From Candidatus Methanofastidiosum methylothiophilum (GTDB taxonomy: Archaea > Methanobacteriota_B > Thermococci > Methanofastidiosales > Methanofastidiosaceae), in contig LNJC01000016.1 in NCBI GenBank assembly GCA_001587575.1, forward strand, positions 1-33,378: DNA of 33,378 bases. The letters are read 5' to 3'. How positions within the stretch are numbered: position 1 is the stretch's first letter; each line of letters opens with the position of its first letter. The notes under the pieces were generated by a model. The model made no database searches. It was given only the letters and a program-made list of their open reading frames with translations, and was not told the origin of the DNA. Shown piece by piece: positions 33,378 to 33,378 of this stretch. The translations under genes and the position numbers were made by a program.

Positions 33378-33378
33378 A

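Noticed and set aside
1-33378. tRNA, rRNA or CRISPR array
   Set aside because: I saw no cloverleaf with a T-loop motif, no rRNA segments and no regularly spaced direct repeats. Gaps between genes are all under 300 bases.

Overview
This AT-rich window is archaeal chromosome. It carries a TATA-binding protein, an A-type ATP synthase operon, Sec61 beta, GatCAB, an archaeal-type AspRS and an F420-type [NiFe] hydrogenase. Promoters look archaeal, with TATA boxes about 26 nt before the inferred transcript start, and many genes have a GGTGAT-type ribosome binding site matching the archaeal 16S 3' end. The gene set suggests an anaerobic, hydrogen- and F420-using euryarchaeon. My best guess is a methanogen or relative of the Methanofastidiosa kind; that placement is inference and weak. 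Nearly all genes lie on the minus strand. The exceptions are the AIM24-like gene at the left and Sec61 beta near the right.

From left to right: a zinc-ribbon/AIM24 protein (+); a bacterial-type XPB helicase followed by a small cysteine-containing protein; a winged-helix regulator overlapping a small membrane protein; then a tight run of AI-2E-type membrane protein, PLP aminotransferase, small CARF-like protein and LarA-type nickel racemase. Upstream of that run is the nine-gene A1Ao ATP synthase operon in the order H-I-K-E-C-F-A-B-D. Next come TBP, with three stacked TATA-like elements, and the biotin transporter subunit BioY, with a near-perfect BirA-type operator. These are followed by ATP-dependent DNA ligase, a polytopic membrane protein and a large surface protein with a beta-propeller and TPRs.

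The right third holds a hydrogenase operon frhA-frhD-frhGB, in which the small subunit FrhG and the F420-reducing subunit FrhB form one polypeptide. It is followed by threonine synthase, probably on a leaderless transcript, and an operon gatC-gatA-gatB-aspS. Its AspRS has the His/Pro pair of a non-discriminating enzyme, so the operon encodes the two-step route to Asn-tRNA(Asn). A four-CBS protein, Sec61 beta and a PRC-barrel/coiled-coil protein come next. The window ends in the 3' end of what may be a transposon-associated gene.

The most notable items are the FrhG-FrhB fusion, the BirA operator at bioY, the bacterial-type XPB in an archaeon, the stand-alone CARF-like protein next to larA, the coupled Asp-tRNA transamidation operon, and the PRC-barrel coiled-coil protein that could belong to cell division. 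I see no tRNA, rRNA or CRISPR array, and no gene-free stretch longer than 300 bases.
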